A stretch of DNA of 64,000 nucleotides from Microbacterium terregens (GTDB taxonomy: Bacteria; Actinomycetota; Actinomycetes; Actinomycetales; Microbacteriaceae): positions 124,001-188,000 of the forward strand of contig NZ_BAAAWH010000001.1 of the NCBI RefSeq assembly GCF_039534975.1, given 5' to 3'. Position 1 is the stretch's first letter. Each line of letters starts with the position of its first letter. A program made the translations under genes and the position numbers. The notes beneath the pieces were generated by a model. It was not told the DNA's origin and made no database searches. It saw only the letters and a program-made list of their open reading frames with translations. Below, piece after piece: positions 28,986-38,835 of this stretch.

Positions 28986-31670
28986 TCATCCTTCCTCTTC
29001 GATGCGCAGCACGGCGGCCGCGCGAACCCTGCGTGAAATGAACAGAGCCAGTGCGGTCAGCGCCGCCGCGGCCACGACGAAGCCGCCCAGGGTGCGCGCC
29101 AGAATCGCGGGGTCGAGCGCGTAGCCCGGTGGCAACGTCGACCCGGTGAACGGACTCAGGTCGACACCGGCCATCACGACGAGCGGCACCAGCGCCCCGA
29201 ACACCGTTCCGCCGATGACCGCCGCCGTGGCCGGGGGACCGATCTCCCACAGCGACAGGGACGAGGCCGAGCGCGACGGCGCCCCGAGCGTGCGCAGCAG
29301 CGCGAGCGTGTGGGCACGGGGGCCGGCGGCCAGAGCCAGGGTCATCACGATCGCCAGTGCGCTCAGCAGCGCGGCGAGCGCGGTCGCCACCAGGAGCGCC
29401 CACCGCACGCCCTGCACGGACGGACCCGAGCGGACGCGCGCGGCCGCGTCGACGGCGGTGTCGATCCGCGGCGTACTGCCGAGCACCTTCCGCAGCTGCG
29501 CCTCCACGTCACGGCCGCCCACCCCGTCGTCGAGGCGAACCAGGACCGTGCGGTCGTTGGGGTCCCGGCCGAGCGTATCGGCGGCGTACGACTGGTCGAT
29601 GGCGACCCAGTCCTCGCGTTCGCCGATCGGCACCGGACCACGGCTGACACCGACGACCTCCGCAGCCACCCCTCCGAGTCCGACCTCGTCGACAGAGCCG
29701 ATCTCTTCGGCGGTGCCGCTCGACGACAGCAGCGGCACCGGCGCACCGGCCGCCCCCACCAGCGAGACGTCGGGGGGCAGCATCCCCGGCCCGTCACCCT
29801 GCACGGTGCGCAACGCCTCCGAGTCGACGACGAACACGGACGTGCCGCCTGTGAGACCCGCGATGTCCAGGGTCGCGGGTGTCGCGCCCGAGATCCCGGT
29901 CACGCCCGCGACGCCATCGATCTCGGCGATGCGATCGAGCTTCTCGTCGTTGAACAGCCCACCGGTGATGCGCACGTCGGCGCCGATCTGCGCGCGGGCC
30001 GCATCGGCGACCCCGACATCGAGGACCGAGAGGAGCACGGCGCTGGAGACCGCCACCGAGACACCGACCACGAGGGCCAGCACCGGGGTCAGGCCCGTCC
30101 GCGGCTCACGCAGGGCGCGAGCGGCACCGAGGAACGCATCGAGCCCCGCACGGGCGCGGGCCCGTGAGAAGACCACGCGCAACGGCAGCGGATACAGCCG
30201 CAGCGTGAGCAGACACGCGACGAGCGCGAGAAGCAGCGGGGTGGCCGCGAGCAGCAGGTCGACCCGGTCGCTGTAACCGCGGATCAACAGCAGGATGAGC
30301 GCCGCGGCCGCGAGCGCGGCGACCAGCCCTTCTCCGAGAAGGCGAACACGCGAGGCCCGCCGCCCGAGATCGGCGCGGGCCGGTCGATCGGCGGCCGAGG
30401 GTGCCAGCGTCATCAGGATGCCCACCGGTGCGAGCGCGATGAGCGCGGCGGGGACGAATCCGATCGGCGCGGGCACGGCTCCGCTGATCAGCAGGACGCC
30501 TACCGAAGCGGCCGCTGCGCCGAGGATCGCGGGCAGGACACCGGAGACGGCCCCTTCGACGCCGAGGACGCCGCGGAGCTGGCCGGCAGACGCGCCGCGC
30601 GCCGAGAGAAGACGCACGCTCGCGCGGCGCCCTTCGAGGATCAGCCGACACCCGAGCAGCAGCACGGCCGCCGCGACGCCCACCGGACCGGCGAACAGCA
30701 TCGTGATGACGCTGAGGGTGGCGTTCTGCTGCGCGAGGGCGATCTCGATCTCGTCGGCGACATCCGCTTCGTACCTGAGGCCCAGGATTCCCGGGCCGGC
30801 GGAGGCCGTGCCCACGGAGTGCGAGACCGCGGTGAGCTTGCGCAGCGCCGCAGCCACCTGCTCGGCGTCGTCCGACTGCACGGATCCCGCAGTCACCGGG
30901 AACCACGTGCGTGTCGACGCGCCGCCGCGGAATTCGCCCGCCAGCCCCAGCAGGGCGGGATCGACGTAGGCCGTCCCGGTCACGAATATCGGCCCGTCGC
31001 CCTCCCAGAAGATCTGCGGGATGACCACGGAGGGCACGTGCGGCCAGTAGTCGGCCCTCGGCTCGCGCGGCTCGAACACCCCGGTGAGCAGGTAGTCCTT
31101 CGGGCCGGCGAGGCCGACGACGGTCCGCGTCTCTCCGACGGGCCAGAACATCTCCTCGGCCGAGCGGACCGACAGGACGATCTCGATCGCCCCTGCGGGG
31201 GCCGCCGGCTCGGGCAGCCGCCCGTCGACGATGTCGATCCGATCCCGGTAGCCGGGGTCGAACGCGAGCGCCAGCTCCAGGACGCGAGAGTAGGACCCGA
31301 GGAGGGTCTCGCCCTCGGTGCGACTGACGACCTCGGCCGGCTTCAGCACCTCGGGAAGCGGCGGCAGGGTCGTGGTGCGAATGTCCTCCAGCGCGCCGAG
31401 GAAGTCGCTCCAGATCTCCGGGGTCGTACTGCCCCCGTTCGCCGGGATCTGCGGCACCCCCGCGACCTCCGACCCGACATCCCGGATCGGCGAGGACGTG
31501 TGGTCCAATCGGTCCCGCAGCGTCGCATCGCCCAGTTGACCGAGCACCATCGGGGCGCCCGTCGCCAGCAGCGCCAGGAGGAACACGAGCAGACCGACCA
31601 GCACCCCGCTGCCCGCATGCAAGCGAAGGTGGTGCGCGATCAAGGACCGCGTCGTGACGCGACGGCTCAT
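28986..31670 (-). CDS. FtsX-like ABC permease (large, 894 aa)
   Basis: The protein begins with a transmembrane helix (HAGSGVLVGLLVFLLALLATG). A large extracytoplasmic domain of about 250 residues follows, then four or more helices around residues 320-480, a second soluble domain and a final set of helices near 760-890. This two-fold FtsX arrangement, about 10 helices in all, is typical of large actinobacterial export permeases. Its start overlaps the upstream permease stop by ATGA. The stop lies 6 nt before the ATPase start. Confidence 0.85.
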   Translation of the reverse strand: MSRRVTTRSLIAHHLRLHAGSGVLVGLLVFLLALLATGAPMVLGQLGDATLRDRLDHTSSPIRDVGSEVAGVPQIPANGGSTTPEIWSDFLGALEDIRTTTLPPLPEVLKPAEVVSRTEGETLLGSYSRVLELALAFDPGYRDRIDIVDGRLPEPAAPAGAIEIVLSVRSAEEMFWPVGETRTVVGLAGPKDYLLTGVFEPREPRADYWPHVPSVVIPQIFWEGDGPIFVTGTAYVDPALLGLAGEFRGGASTRTWFPVTAGSVQSDDAEQVAAALRKLTAVSHSVGTASAGPGILGLRYEADVADEIEIALAQQNATLSVITMLFAGPVGVAAAVLLLGCRLILEGRRASVRLLSARGASAGQLRGVLGVEGAVSGVLPAILGAAAASVGVLLISGAVPAPIGFVPAALIALAPVGILMTLAPSAADRPARADLGRRASRVRLLGEGLVAALAAAALILLLIRGYSDRVDLLLAATPLLLALVACLLTLRLYPLPLRVVFSRARARAGLDAFLGAARALREPRTGLTPVLALVVGVSVAVSSAVLLSVLDVGVADAARAQIGADVRITGGLFNDEKLDRIAEIDGVAGVTGISGATPATLDIAGLTGGTSVFVVDSEALRTVQGDGPGMLPPDVSLVGAAGAPVPLLSSSGTAEEIGSVDEVGLGGVAAEVVGVSRGPVPIGEREDWVAIDQSYAADTLGRDPNDRTVLVRLDDGVGGRDVEAQLRKVLGSTPRIDTAVDAAARVRSGPSVQGVRWALLVATALAALLSALAIVMTLALAAGPRAHTLALLRTLGAPSRSASSLSLWEIGPPATAAVIGGTVFGALVPLVVMAGVDLSPFTGSTLPPGYALDPAILARTLGGFVVAAAALTALALFISRRVRAAAVLRIEEEG

Positions 31671-34027
31671 CGGGATTCCTCTCCCGGGATCGTCGCACGC
31701 GCGCCGCGGGCGACTCCGAATGCTTCCGCGACCACGATCAGCGCAAGGCCCCCCAGCAGCAGCCCGACCGCGGCGGCCAGGGGGACGATATCAACGGACA
31801 CACCACCGGCCAGCGGCAGGACGCCAGGAGTGACCGCCCGCACGAGGGCGGGAACGATGAGCCACGAGACCAGCGCGCCCGCACCCACGCCGAGCACGAG
31901 AGCGGTCGCGGCCACGCCGCCGAGTTCGCCGGCGCGCATCGCCGCCTGCTGCCGGGGAGGGACCCCCAGAGCGCGCAGGACACCGAGCTCCCGACGGCGG
32001 GAGATCGCGAGTGTCTGCACGATCGCGAACGCGGCGATCAGCGACAGGAGCGCCGCACCGGCCGTCGCTATCCACCACCCGGGCACGAGTGCCCCGACGA
32101 TTCCGGCGGCGATCCCGGGCCGCGACGTCTCGACACGGCGGTCGTCGAAGACGGCGCTGAACTCGTCGGCGGATGCCGGACCTGCCGCCCAGATCGAGTT
32201 CGGCGGCACGATCAGCGCGCCGCGCTGCAGCTGTGACACGAGGAGGTTCTCCATGGGTGCGAACGCGGCGATGATCGTGCGGACTCCGGGGACGGCATCC
32301 GTGAACCTCGAGATGACCGCGACACCGCGCCGACCCGACCCGTCGTAGCGGAACTCGAAAACGCCCCCGAGGGTCAAGCCGATGCGTTCCGCGAACGCCG
32401 GCGTCACTGCCACCGCAAGAGGCGGCGCCTCCTCGCCGCGCGCCAGGGCTCCGCCGTCGGCCAGCCACATCACCGCGGTGGGCGTGCGCTTGTCGAGGAC
32501 GACCTCGCCGGTCACATCGAGCGCGGCGCCGCCCACGGCGGCCAGCTCGCGGATCGTGACGGTGGCGGTGCCCCCCGAGACGATCGCCCCGCCGCTGGCG
32601 ACGACGGCCAGCAGTCGCCACGGCGCTGTTCCGGGCGGGAGCGCGATCTCGGCCGCCGGGGTCGCCGTGCCGCCGTCGGTCACGCGGACGGCGGGCTCGA
32701 ACGGGACGGTGATCGGAGCCCCGGTCGCGTCGATCAGAATCACGGAGACCGTGATCGGCGGTGAGACCGAAGGTGCCGAGAGGTCGGCGAGGATGCGGAT
32801 GCCCGTCGCGTCCTGCCCGAGGGGAAGCGGATTCGCGCTGACCGCCCCCTCGACCGAGCTGACCGCCGACAGGGTCTGCTTGTCGATGATGCCGCCCGCG
32901 GCCGTGACGACCGGACCGATCGCCGACTGCGGCGCCGCCGTCAGCTCTGCCGTGGTCGCACCCACCTTGACCGCGCTCACCAGCGCGGGCGAGGCCGCAT
33001 CCACCCCCTCGATCGCTGCGGCGGCGGCGATGTCGCCGGGAGTGACCGGATCAGGCGGCGTGTCGACACGCAGGTCGGCTCCGGAGCGCAACGCGGCCGA
33101 CTCGCTCGACATCGCCTGCCAGGTCGCACCGTATGCGGACGCGAACACGGACTGCGCGACGGTGAGAGCCACGAGCAGGACCGCCGCGGCGTAGATCGGG
33201 AGGCGTCGCGCCACCTGCCGTGCCGGGTACCCGGGAGCGACGCCCGGGGCGGCGGCCGCCGGCCGCGACCATCCCACGGCAAGGATGCCGAACACGGCGA
33301 GCGCGGCGATCGCTCCGGCAAGCAGCGTCACCGCCGGGGCGATCGCCACGATGGGATCGAAGCCCGCCCCGCGGGCGAGGGGCAGCTGCCACACCACGAG
33401 CACCGCCGCCAGGAGCACGACCAGGACCAGCACCGCGGTCGTGGCCGGAGCCGCGCGCGTGGCGGGACGCCCCTCTCCCCGCCGCAGTGCGACGGTGAAG
33501 ATCGCGGCGAGCAGGACGGCCGTTCCCAGCGCCCACGGCCACTGCGCAAGCAGGGCGCGCGGCTCGATGCCCGCGACCGTCGCGCTCGCCGCGGCGAGTG
33601 AGACCCCGGCGACGGCGCCGGATGCCGCGACCGTCACTCCTTCGCCGGCATCCGTGATCCAACGCTGCGCACGAGACTGACCGCGCGCCTGGAGTGCGGC
33701 GGTCTCGTGCTCGCGTGCCGCTGCGATGAGCCGGGCCAGCTGCGCCACCGCGGTGCCCGCCAGCAGGGCGACCAGCACGACCAGCGCAGGCGCGGCGGAC
33801 GCGAGGGCCACCACGCCGACCTCGATCTGCGTGGCGACCTCGTCGGCACTGACCCCCGGGGGTGGGGTGGTGAACGCCGTGACAGGGCGTGCCAGCCAGG
33901 CCAGTACCAGGCCCACCGTCGCGACGGCGACGGCGACGGTGATCGCGGCGCTGACGAGCAGGCCGACTCGTGCCCGGGCGCGGGATGCGAACAGCCGCGC
34001 AGACGACAGTGCGGAACGATCGGGCAC
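31667..34027 (-). CDS. FtsX-like ABC permease (786 aa)
   Basis: The 786-residue membrane protein has an N-terminal helix (RVGLLVSAAITVAVAVATVG), an early membrane cluster, a large extracytoplasmic domain in the middle and a C-terminal group of helices (RRRELGVLRALGVPPRQQ is the FtsX cytoplasmic loop). I chose the GTG at 34027 because GGAGGACC lies 7-8 nt upstream; a GTG 30 nt earlier is also in frame without such a site. First gene of the operon with the second permease and both ATPases. Confidence 0.83.
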   Translation of the reverse strand: MPDRSALSSARLFASRARARVGLLVSAAITVAVAVATVGLVLAWLARPVTAFTTPPPGVSADEVATQIEVGVVALASAAPALVVLVALLAGTAVAQLARLIAAAREHETAALQARGQSRAQRWITDAGEGVTVAASGAVAGVSLAAASATVAGIEPRALLAQWPWALGTAVLLAAIFTVALRRGEGRPATRAAPATTAVLVLVVLLAAVLVVWQLPLARGAGFDPIVAIAPAVTLLAGAIAALAVFGILAVGWSRPAAAAPGVAPGYPARQVARRLPIYAAAVLLVALTVAQSVFASAYGATWQAMSSESAALRSGADLRVDTPPDPVTPGDIAAAAAIEGVDAASPALVSAVKVGATTAELTAAPQSAIGPVVTAAGGIIDKQTLSAVSSVEGAVSANPLPLGQDATGIRILADLSAPSVSPPITVSVILIDATGAPITVPFEPAVRVTDGGTATPAAEIALPPGTAPWRLLAVVASGGAIVSGGTATVTIRELAAVGGAALDVTGEVVLDKRTPTAVMWLADGGALARGEEAPPLAVAVTPAFAERIGLTLGGVFEFRYDGSGRRGVAVISRFTDAVPGVRTIIAAFAPMENLLVSQLQRGALIVPPNSIWAAGPASADEFSAVFDDRRVETSRPGIAAGIVGALVPGWWIATAGAALLSLIAAFAIVQTLAISRRRELGVLRALGVPPRQQAAMRAGELGGVAATALVLGVGAGALVSWLIVPALVRAVTPGVLPLAGGVSVDIVPLAAAVGLLLGGLALIVVAEAFGVARGARATIPGEESR

Positions 34028-34259
34028 GGCTCGGTCCTCCGCGGGTATGTGGGGCACTGCAACAATTTAGGAATACCGTAACCCATGGGAGCGCTCCCGC
34101 AAAGACGAAACTGCACACTTCGCCTACTTGCGAGCGCACCCCCCTGGCAGAACGTACCGAAAGTCCTCGTTTCCCGCCGCACAACGCCCGCACGCGCGCC
34201 CCGGCCGGAGGCGTCGAACCGACTGGTTCGAGCGCGTCGGACGGTGGGAGACTGGCGGG

Positions 34260-34838
34260 ATGACGCTCCACATCACCGGCGACGCGACCGCCGACGGCCT
34301 GCTCACCGACGACCCGCTTGCCCTGCTCATCGGCATGCTCCTCGATCAGCAGGTGCCGATGGAGACCGCTTTCGCCGGCCCGCTCAAGATCCAGCAGCGG
34401 ATCGGAGCGGTGGATGCCGCGACCCTCGCCGGCTACGACCCCGAGAGGCTCGTCGAGGTGTTCACGCAGACTCCCGCGGTCCATCGCTTTCCCGGTTCGA
34501 TGGCCGCGCGCGTCCAGGCCCTGAGCGCAGCCATCCAGCAGGAGTGGGACGGAGATGCGGCGGCGATCTGGACCCGGGGCGACCCTGACGGCCCGGAGGT
34601 GCTGCGGCGGCTGAAGGCCCTCCCCGGGTTCGGGGAGCAGAAGGCCAGGATCTTCCTGGCGCTGCTGGGCAAGCAGTACGGGTACACGGGTGCCGGATGG
34701 CGCGAGGCCGCCGGTGCGTACGGTGAGGAGGGGTCGTTCCGCAGCGTCGCCGACATCACGTCCACCGAGTCGCTCACCAAGGTGCGCGAGCACAAGCGCG
34801 CGATGAAGGCGGCCGCGAAGGCTCTGAAGGACCAGTGA
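34260..34838 (+). CDS. HhH-GPD-type base-excision repair protein
   Basis: The 192-residue protein has DPLALLIGMLLDQQVPMETAF near the N-terminus and a helix-hairpin-helix at residues 118-135 (LRRLKALPGFGEQKARIFLALLG), as in HhH-GPD DNA glycosylases. After the hairpin the usual catalytic Asp segment is not evident, so DNA binding is clearer than glycosylase activity. The start is an ATG shortly after GGTGGGAGACTGGC. The next gene starts at its stop codon (TGATG). Confidence 0.82.
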   Translation: MTLHITGDATADGLLTDDPLALLIGMLLDQQVPMETAFAGPLKIQQRIGAVDAATLAGYDPERLVEVFTQTPAVHRFPGSMAARVQALSAAIQQEWDGDAAAIWTRGDPDGPEVLRRLKALPGFGEQKARIFLALLGKQYGYTGAGWREAAGAYGEEGSFRSVADITSTESLTKVREHKRAMKAAAKALKDQ

Positions 34839-35272
34839 TGCAGCCGACCGGTGGCGACGTCGAGGCTTTCATCGCACAGGTCGCTCCGGCGAAGCGCCGG
34901 CGGGATGCCGAGACCCTGGTGGCGGTGATGCGCGACGTCACCGGTCACGAGCCGGTGCTGTGGGGCACCATCATCGGATTCGGCACGTACCACTACCGGT
35001 ACGAGTCCGGTCGCGAGGGCGACGCGGGCGCGGCGGGCTTCGCGCCGCGCAAGGCGGCGACCACGATCTACCTTCCGGACGGGGTGGCCGCGCACCAGGA
35101 CGCGCTCGAGCGGCTCGGGCCTCATACGACGGGTCTGGTCTGCGTCTACATCAAGGATCTCGAAGCCGTCGACCTCGACGTGCTCCGCGGCGTCATCGCG
35201 GATTCGTACCGCAGCGCCACGGCGGGCGTCTACACGCAGCGTGCCCGGGAAGGCGGACCCGCGGCATCCTGA
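34838..35272 (+). CDS. DUF1801-domain protein
   Basis: The 144-residue protein (MQPTGGDVEAFIAQVAPAKR at the start) carries the DUF1801 pattern: RRRDAETLVAVMRDVTGHEPVLWGTIIGFGTYHY, a segment of strand and loop with FAPRKAATTIYLPDG, and the C-terminal VYIKDLEAVDLDVLRGVI. The family fold is small alpha/beta and its role is unknown. A GTG one codon upstream is possible. Translation is coupled with the HhH-GPD gene. Confidence 0.8.
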   Translation: MQPTGGDVEAFIAQVAPAKRRRDAETLVAVMRDVTGHEPVLWGTIIGFGTYHYRYESGREGDAGAAGFAPRKAATTIYLPDGVAAHQDALERLGPHTTGLVCVYIKDLEAVDLDVLRGVIADSYRSATAGVYTQRAREGGPAAS

Positions 35273-35410
35273 ACCGTGCGCACGGTCGCGGCGGATCCCA
35301 CCGTAGACGCCTTCGATCGCCGTTCCGCAGCCCGTTTCTGCGACCTCTCCGCCCGCGCAACCCGCGGCTTCTGACTGCGGAGCACCCCGCGACGGGGGCG
35401 CACGGCTGTA

Positions 35411-36796
35411 TCAGGCGCCGTTGAGCCGCTCCGCCAGGTACGCGTGCAGCCCCTCGAGCGGCACACGCTCCTGCGCCATCGTGTCGCGATCGCGCACGGT
35501 GACCGCGCGGTCCTCGAGCGAGTCGAAGTCGATGGTGACGCAGAACGGGGTGCCGATCTCGTCCTGGCGGCGGTAGCGGCGACCGATCGCGCCGGCGTCG
35601 TCGAAGTCGACGTTCCATTCACCGCGCAGGTCCGCCGCCACCTCGCGGGCGATGGGCGAGAGCTGCTCGTTGCGTGAGAGCGGAAGCACCGCGACCTTGA
35701 CCGGCGCCAGGCGCGGGTCGAGCTTCAGCACGGTGCGGGTGTCGGTGCCCCCCTTGGCGTTGGGCACCTCCTCTTCGCGGTACGCGTCGACGAGGAACGC
35801 CATCATGGCGCGGGTCAGGCCGAAGGACGGCTCGATCACGTAGGGCGTGTAGCGCTCACCGCTGGCCTGGTCGAAGTAGGAGAGACTCTGGCCGGACGCC
35901 TCGGAGTGGCTCTTCAGGTCGTAGTCGGTGCGGTTGGCGATGCCCATGAGCTCGCCCCACTGCTTGCCGGGGAACCCGAACTCGTACTCGACGTCGATCG
36001 TGCCGGCCGAGTAATGCGCGCGTTCGTCCTTCGGCACGTCGTAACGGCGCATGTGCGCCGGATCGATGCCCAGCTCGACGAACCAGTCCCAGCACGCCTC
36101 GACCCAGTGCTCGAACCACTCCTGCGCCTCGGCGGGGGGAACGAAGTACTCGATCTCCATCTGCTCGAACTCACGCGTGCGGAAGATGAAGTTGCCCGGT
36201 GTGATCTCGTTGCGGAACGCCTTGCCGACCTGACCGACGCCGAACGGGGGCTTCTTGCGGGCCGCGGTGACGACGTTGGAGAAGTTCACGAAGATGCCCT
36301 GCGCCGTCTCGGGTCGCAGGTAGTTCAGGCCCGACTCGTCGTCCACGACGCCGAGGTAGGTTTTCATCAGACCCGAGAAGGCCTTCGGCTCGGTGTACTG
36401 ACCCTTCACGCCGCAGTTCGGGCAGGGGATGTCGGCCAGGCCGTTCTCGGCCTTGCGGCCCTTGCGCGCCTCGAAGTCCTCGATGAGGTTGTCGGCGCGG
36501 AACCGGCGGTGGCAGTTGAGGCATTCCACGAGGGGATCGGTGAAGGTCGCGACGTGCCCGGATGCCTCCCACACGCGCTTGGGCAGGATGACCGAGGAGT
36601 CCAGGCCCACCATGTCGCCGCGGCCGCGCACGAACGTCTGCCACCACTGGCGGCGGATGTTCTCCTTCAACTCCGTGCCGAGTGGGCCGTAATCCCATGC
36701 CGAGCGGGATCCGCCGTAGATCTCGCCGGCCTGGAAGACGAACCCCCGGTGACGGGCGAGGGCGATGACCTTGTCGAGGCGGGACTGCTCGGCCAC
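35411..36796 (-). CDS. glyS: Glycine--tRNA ligase
   Basis: The 461-residue class II synthetase is of the dimeric type found in Actinobacteria. It charges tRNA-Gly with glycine. Visible blocks: [22 protein letters not shown] (motif 1 region), two CxxC pairs (CLNCHRRF and CPNCGVKG) likely forming a zinc-binding insert, [39 protein letters not shown] (motif 2), [14 protein letters not shown] (motif 3 region) and a C-terminal anticodon-binding domain from about 330 ([13 protein letters not shown]). The GTG start lacks a strong site. Essential housekeeping gene with no operon partner here. Confidence 0.95.
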   Translation of the reverse strand: MAEQSRLDKVIALARHRGFVFQAGEIYGGSRSAWDYGPLGTELKENIRRQWWQTFVRGRGDMVGLDSSVILPKRVWEASGHVATFTDPLVECLNCHRRFRADNLIEDFEARKGRKAENGLADIPCPNCGVKGQYTEPKAFSGLMKTYLGVVDDESGLNYLRPETAQGIFVNFSNVVTAARKKPPFGVGQVGKAFRNEITPGNFIFRTREFEQMEIEYFVPPAEAQEWFEHWVEACWDWFVELGIDPAHMRRYDVPKDERAHYSAGTIDVEYEFGFPGKQWGELMGIANRTDYDLKSHSEASGQSLSYFDQASGERYTPYVIEPSFGLTRAMMAFLVDAYREEEVPNAKGGTDTRTVLKLDPRLAPVKVAVLPLSRNEQLSPIAREVAADLRGEWNVDFDDAGAIGRRYRRQDEIGTPFCVTIDFDSLEDRAVTVRDRDTMAQERVPLEGLHAYLAERLNGA

Positions 36797-36922
36797 GGTG
36801 GCTCCAATGGTCGGGTGCGGGGTGCGGATTCGCGAGGGCGCGACGCATGAAAACGGGCGTACGCCGGCATGCCGCAGGTATGGGGCCGCGCGTCAGTGGG
36901 TGCAGCGCGGCATCCGTCAATC

Positions 36923-38755
36923 CTAGCGATCGAGCTGGTGATCGAGGTTCACTGCCGCGTTGATCAACGACAGGTGGCTGAATGCCTGCGGGAAGTTTCC
37001 CAGCTGCTCGCCGGTCAGTCCGATCTCCTCGGCGTACAGCCCCAGGTGATTGGCGTAGGTGAGCATCTTCTCGAACGTCAGCTGTGCCTCCTCGAGGCGT
37101 CCGGAACGGGCCAGCGCATCCACGTACCAGAACGAGCACAGGGTGAAGGTGCCCTCGGATCCGCGCAGGCCGTCGGGCGAGGCGGCGGGGTCGTACCGGT
37201 AGACGAGGCTGTCCGAGACGAGCTCCTCGTCGATCGCGCGCAGCGTCGAGAGCCACATCGGGTCGCGCGGCGAGATGAAGCCCATCACCGGCATCACCAG
37301 GACCGACGCATCCAGCACCGTCGTCTCCTGGTGCTGCACGAACGCGCCGCGCTCGGCATCCCACGCCTTCGTCATGACCTGCGTGTAGATCGCGTCCCGC
37401 TGCGCGCGCCAGCGAGGGATGTCGGCCGGCCGGCCGCCGGCTTCGGCCAGACGGATGCCGCGGTCCAGCGCCACCCAGCACATGAAGCGACCGAAGGTGA
37501 ACTTCTGGGCGCCGCCGCGGGTCTCCCACACCCCTTCCTCCGGGCGGTCCCAGTTGTCGCAGACCCAGTCCAGCATGCGCCCGACCTCGGTCCAGCCGAC
37601 GTGGGGCAGCTGAAGGCCGTGCTCGGCGGCGAGCTGGATCGAGTCCATCGCCTCGCCGTAGATGTCCAGCTGCAGCTGGTCGGCGGCGCCGTTGCCGATG
37701 CGCACCGGCGCCGAGCCCCGATACCCGCCCAGGCTGTCCAGCCGCTCTTCGACGAGATCGGACGAGCCGTCGACGCGATACATGACCTTCAGTGGCCCGG
37801 ACTCGTCGCCTGCGCTCTCCTGGACGCGATCGGTCAGCCACGAGACGAACGCCTCCGCCTCCGCCTCGTAGCCGAGGCCGAGGAGGGCATGGACCGAGAA
37901 CGACGCGTCACGGATCCACGTGTAGCGATAGTCCCAATTGCGCTCGCCGCCGATCTGCTCGGGCAGGCCCGCCGTCGGCGCCGCCACGAGCGCGCCGCTG
38001 GGCGCGTACGTGAGCAGCTTGAGCGTGATCGCGGACCGGTTGACCATCTCGCGCCACCGGCCCCGGTAGGTGGAGCGGTTGCTCCAGTCGCGCCAGAAGC
38101 GGGTGGTCTCCAGGAACATCGCCTGCAGCTCCTCGACCTGAACCCGCAACGGCTCGGCGCCGCCGGTCTCGAGGATCACGCCGGTGCTGTCGCCGGCCGA
38201 CAGGGTGCCGTACATCTTCAGGCCGTCGCCGGACAGCTCGATCCGGCCGGCGCGCTGTCCGTCGTGCGTGATCACGTCGCCCACACGGTGCACCGTCAAC
38301 GACTGATCGCCGCCCGTGAACTTGATCCCGTTGTCGGGCGAGGCCGCCGCGGTGTGCGCGGCACGGCCGTAGTCGAAGCGGGGTTGGATCTCGCCCTCGA
38401 ATGACATCGTGCCGCGGACGACGTTGATCAGGCGCGCGATGCGATGCCGGTCGGTCGCCTCGTCGCCGGCGATGGGCATGAAGTCGATCACCTCGCCGAC
38501 GCCCTCCTCGGTGAGGAAGCGGGTGACCAGGATCGCGGTGTCGGGCAGGTACAGCTGACGCGTGACGTAGTCGTCGGTCGCCGGCCGGATACGGCAGAAG
38601 CCGCCGCGGTCCGCGTCCAGCAGCGACCCGAAGATGCTCGGCGAGTCGAACCGTGGCGCGCAGAACCAGTCGATGGTGCCCTGGGTGTCGATCAGGGCTG
38701 CGGTCTGAAGGTCGCCGATCAGCCCGTGGTCCGCGATGTTCGGATACTCGGCCAT
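36923..38755 (-). CDS. GH15-family glycoside hydrolase (trehalase/glucoamylase-like)
   Basis: The 610-residue protein has the layout of GH15 enzymes: an N-terminal beta-sandwich (IADHGLIGDLQTAALIDTQGTIDWFC, FCRIRP) and an (alpha/alpha)6 barrel with RNWDYRYTWIRDASFSV, DIYGEAMDSI, VWETRGG and FVQHQETTVLDAS. The C-terminal part has GLYAEEIG with the conserved glutamate. Trehalose and alpha-1,4-glucan hydrolysis are both known in the group; mycobacterial relatives act as trehalases. The ATG is preceded by GAGGGG. No signal peptide, so cytoplasmic. Confidence 0.87.
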   Translation of the reverse strand: MAEYPNIADHGLIGDLQTAALIDTQGTIDWFCAPRFDSPSIFGSLLDADRGGFCRIRPATDDYVTRQLYLPDTAILVTRFLTEEGVGEVIDFMPIAGDEATDRHRIARLINVVRGTMSFEGEIQPRFDYGRAAHTAAASPDNGIKFTGGDQSLTVHRVGDVITHDGQRAGRIELSGDGLKMYGTLSAGDSTGVILETGGAEPLRVQVEELQAMFLETTRFWRDWSNRSTYRGRWREMVNRSAITLKLLTYAPSGALVAAPTAGLPEQIGGERNWDYRYTWIRDASFSVHALLGLGYEAEAEAFVSWLTDRVQESAGDESGPLKVMYRVDGSSDLVEERLDSLGGYRGSAPVRIGNGAADQLQLDIYGEAMDSIQLAAEHGLQLPHVGWTEVGRMLDWVCDNWDRPEEGVWETRGGAQKFTFGRFMCWVALDRGIRLAEAGGRPADIPRWRAQRDAIYTQVMTKAWDAERGAFVQHQETTVLDASVLVMPVMGFISPRDPMWLSTLRAIDEELVSDSLVYRYDPAASPDGLRGSEGTFTLCSFWYVDALARSGRLEEAQLTFEKMLTYANHLGLYAEEIGLTGEQLGNFPQAFSHLSLINAAVNLDHQLDR

Positions 38756-38835
38756 GAGTCCCCTCTCCCCGCCCATCGTGGCATCCCGGCCGGTCGGGCG
38801 CACCTATGCGTGTCGACCGGGTTGCGCCGGCCGGC

